Source: Purshia tridentata
Taxonomy: Eukaryota > Streptophyta > Magnoliopsida > Rosales > Rosaceae
Length of the DNA stretch: 64,000 nt
NCBI GenBank assembly: GCA_003254885.1
Contig: QANT01000650.1
Span: 1 to 64,000, forward strand
Direction: 5' to 3'
This document shows, piece after piece, positions 61,652-64,000 of this stretch. A program made the position numbers and the translations under genes. The notes beneath the pieces are model-generated. The model worked only from the letters and a program-made list of their open reading frames with translations. It ran no database searches and had not been told where the DNA came from. The first letter of the stretch is position 1, and each line of letters begins with the position of its first letter.

Positions 61652-62305
61652 TTAATTTGAAAATTTTATTGCTGCTATTCCATCAAAATGTTCATAAATT
61701 TGTGCTTTTATAGGTTGTCTATTATTTATTGTAAGTTTCAAATTAGGTAGATTCCATTCAGTTCCTTCTAAAAAGCTGTTATCTACATGTCTCGCTTCTA
61801 TCATGTTAACATACTTACTTCCAAACATTTTCATTAAATCTTGAAATTCAATATTAAATTTATAGTCTAATTTATCTGTAACTTTTCCAATATACATTAA
61901 ACTTACACTTAAATTTTTATATTCACCTTTCATGTTATAATTTTTTGTTCTAATACTTACTTTTATGTGTTGGCTAAATTCATTTATTTTCATTGGAAAA
62001 TTAGGTATACATCCTACTATTGCTAAGTTCTTATTAAGATCCACTTCAGCTATAGCTATTGCAGCTTGTTCATGATTTTCCCATCTGTCATAATAAATAT
62101 ATATTAATGCTTTAGTTCCTACTTGTGCTCTTGATAATCCTGCTATTCCTGCAAGAATTGGTCCTACATGTAGTAGTCTATATTGTTGTTTTTTAAGTTC
62201 CTTAGTTGCTTCTGGACTTAATAAATCCAATATGACTTCTTTATCTATACAACTTATTTCTTGTTGACTTATATTGCTGACATTACTTTTCTTACTTTCT
62301 AACAT
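61652..62305 (-). pseudogene. endogenous pararetrovirus movement-protein-like segment
   Basis: The open frame of 217 codons resembles the 30K-superfamily movement proteins of Caulimoviridae, with a beta-rich core around RLLHVGPILAGIAGLSR and a following IYIYYDRW. Its place upstream of the coat-protein region on the same strand fits the family order. The assignment rests on general pattern and context, not on a search. A stop ends the frame at 61652, while coding-like acidic sequence continues to the solo LTR boundary. Confidence 0.65.
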
Positions 62306-63558
62306 TCTTAGATTATACGATGAGTTCTTATGTTTCTGTGTTTTCTCAAATCCTTTTCTAAGAAATTCTTATGCTTCTATTTCTGTTGGATAGATGTCTT
62401 CGGTTCTGACCACTTCTTTGCCTTTGCCTTTGAATAGTTCCATTTAGTATTATCAAAGGGATTGATTTTCTTGTGTTTAGTTATTGTTTTTCTTATGGTT
62501 AATGCTTCTAATTTCTATACTAATTTTGGAGGTAATATAGCTTTATGGTTTGCTAAGGTTATGCGTATATCAGCAACTTGTCCTTCAAGATTTTCTAACC
62601 TTTCACTTATATTTACCAAAAGTTGGATTATAAAGTTATTTTGTCTAATGGGAATATTTTGATTTGGTACATTAGATGTGTAATCTGAAAATCCTATTGG
62701 TTTACTATTTGTTTCTGTTTTTGAAAATACTTGTAATGTTTTAGTATATTTCGAGTTAATTTTTACACTTTGCTTTAATTCATTAATTGATCTACTTTAG
62801 TATGTAAAATTTTTACTCGTTTTGTTAAGTCTTTTTATATTAACTGTATTTGTTGTTTTTGTTTTTAAGTTGGTCTATAATTAAAAGGAAATTTATGTAT
62901 ATTTTTATTATTTTCTTCTAATTGTTTAGTAATATAGTCTAAATTTTTTCTCATAACAATAAAAGAGTTCTTTTCTTGATTTTGTACTAAAAGTTCTATT
63001 GACTTATTTTGTTTGTTCTATTTTTAACTTGATTTTTTTTGACAAGTTAATTATTAAGTCTACAATACTATTTTCTATATGTTGATCTTTTTACTATGCA
63101 AAATATGTTTATTTTGAGTATCAGGAAAATTACAAAGCAAAGTATTTTGATCTAAAGTTAATTTTTTCTTTTGATGTTCGTTTAATTCTAGATTTAAATA
63201 GTCTATCGTAAAATCTATAGCCTACCTTGTTCTCTTATGATTGCTAAAGTATTTTGTAATCTTTCTTTTATTCTTTCTAATTCTACTAAGTTCTCTAAAT
63301 TTATTCTAATAATAGTATGGTAATCACTTCTAGTTTGATCGATCAAACTAATATTATGTAACAGTAATCTTTGTTCGTGTTCTTTTATCCTTCTATTTTT
63401 ATATTTTATACTTTTTATAATAACTTATAATCTTCTCTTAATTTCAGTAACAATATGATATGGCATGCAAATAAGATTGAATTTTCTTTCAATTGTATTT
63501 GTGATTTCTGTCCTCAAAATACTTTCCTACTTGAACATATAATTATAATGTTAAACTA
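62306..63558 (-). other. 5' region of the endogenous pararetrovirus, degenerate
   Basis: AT-rich sequence with the same base composition as the provirus. On the minus strand it shows short Asn/Lys/Glu-rich coding-like pieces interrupted by many stops. It lies between the primer-binding site and the movement-protein segment, where leader and small early frames would be. No protein can be named. Confidence 0.5.
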
Positions 63559-63571
63559 GGCTCTAATACCA
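63559..63571 (-). promoter_or_regulatory. tRNA-Met primer-binding site of the pararetrovirus
   Basis: On the minus strand the sequence reads TGGTATTAGAGCC, which differs by one base from the plant initiator-tRNA-Met complement TGGTATCAGAGCC. It marks the reverse-transcription start and the conventional origin of the viral map. Confidence 0.75.
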
Positions 63572-64000
63572 AATTTTAGGAGCGAAATTACCAATTAGGA
63601 GTGTCTCTAAAATAGTCGATCTGGATACTGTGTAGAGTATAGTATAATAAGTATGGAACACCACACGCAGCATCTCAGGCTATAATAATGGTTAGAACTC
63701 AGGGACCTGTAGACTCATGGACCTTTCTTATAGTAGCAGAGTAACACGTAGAGAGACTCTAAGATAGTAAATAAGCTCTGAAGATTAATATAAGGACTAG
63801 GTTTAACAGAATAATAATATATTTACAGTAGTGTTTCTCTATTTTGGACTAAAAGCCTTCTAGTTAAACCAAAAAATAAAAACTTAAGGGAGAATAGAAA
63901 TGAAGATTGTGCTTTGGATAAAAACTGATATTTTTATTGCATATATGAGTACTGGTACAAGAGTATGAGTATGAAATACAGAAGGTTTTTAGAACTTAGC
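63572..64000 (-). other. sequence beyond the primer site: viral leader/promoter or flank
   Basis: There is no coding feature. In an integrated caulimovirid this side would hold the promoter, leader and polyadenylation region of the preceding genome unit. I cannot tell whether it is viral or host. The right edge is arbitrary. Confidence 0.4.

Noticed and set aside
1-64000. CRISPR arrays, rRNA genes or bacterial-type operons
   Set aside because: None is present; introns, plant gene families and LTR elements show nuclear plant DNA.

Overview
This is nuclear DNA of a flowering plant. Genes are split by short AT-rich GT-AG introns, the families are plant-specific (FANTASTIC FOUR-like, KAPP, WPP-domain RanGAP, FAR1/MULE), and the right third is built of plant Copia, Gypsy and pararetrovirus sequences. 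Protein style suggests a woody eudicot, possibly Rosaceae. That is an inference from recalled family similarity, not a search result.

Layout. 1-3.1 kb: a FAF-like gene (minus) with an AT-rich 3' flank. 3.1-10.4 kb: a gene-poor AT-rich stretch with microsatellites, a tandem duplication and a possible SINE. 10.4-16.9 kb (minus): KAPP, an FHA-containing protein phosphatase 2C, read here as 13 coding exons (about 573 codons). 18.4-21.7 kb (plus): a SPOUT-type methyltransferase of the C9orf114 family, 11 exons. 23.5-31.3 kb (plus): a SWI/SNF ATPase of the CHR12/CHR23 (MINU) type, 12 exons (about 1,079 codons). 32.1-34.0 kb (minus): a FAR1/MULE-transposase-like gene with an open frame but substituted catalytic acids. 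35.5-38.9 kb (minus): RanGAP with a leader intron. 39.15-39.88 kb: a MITE-like inverted-repeat element. 41.1-41.6 kb (minus): intronless ribosomal protein S16 with telo-box and site II promoter motifs. 42.9-47.0 kb: a carboxylesterase (CXE) cluster with one intact gene, one short relic and one 5'-truncated copy that has lost catalytic residues.

47-64 kb is a nest of mobile DNA. A Copia element has a long open gag-pol frame but a truncated 5' LTR. A Gypsy remnant follows, with pol deleted, and runs into a 2.5-kb LTR. That LTR abuts, in opposite orientation, a decayed endogenous pararetrovirus (Caulimoviridae-like). Read on the minus strand the provirus shows a tRNA-Met primer site, then movement protein, coat protein, protease, RT and RNase H. 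It is interrupted by a 2.87-kb solo LTR of the same Gypsy family, flanked by a 5-bp target duplication (ATCTA).

The host genes are housekeeping or regulatory and show no common pathway. The most notable points are the dead-catalysis MULE-derived gene, the dead-catalysis CXE copy and the nested pararetrovirus/solo-LTR structure. Exon boundaries were read by eye from splice consensus, frame and family similarity. Single Ns and N runs mark assembly joins at 14047-14070, 19590, 38548, 39762-39764, 46986 and 47414.
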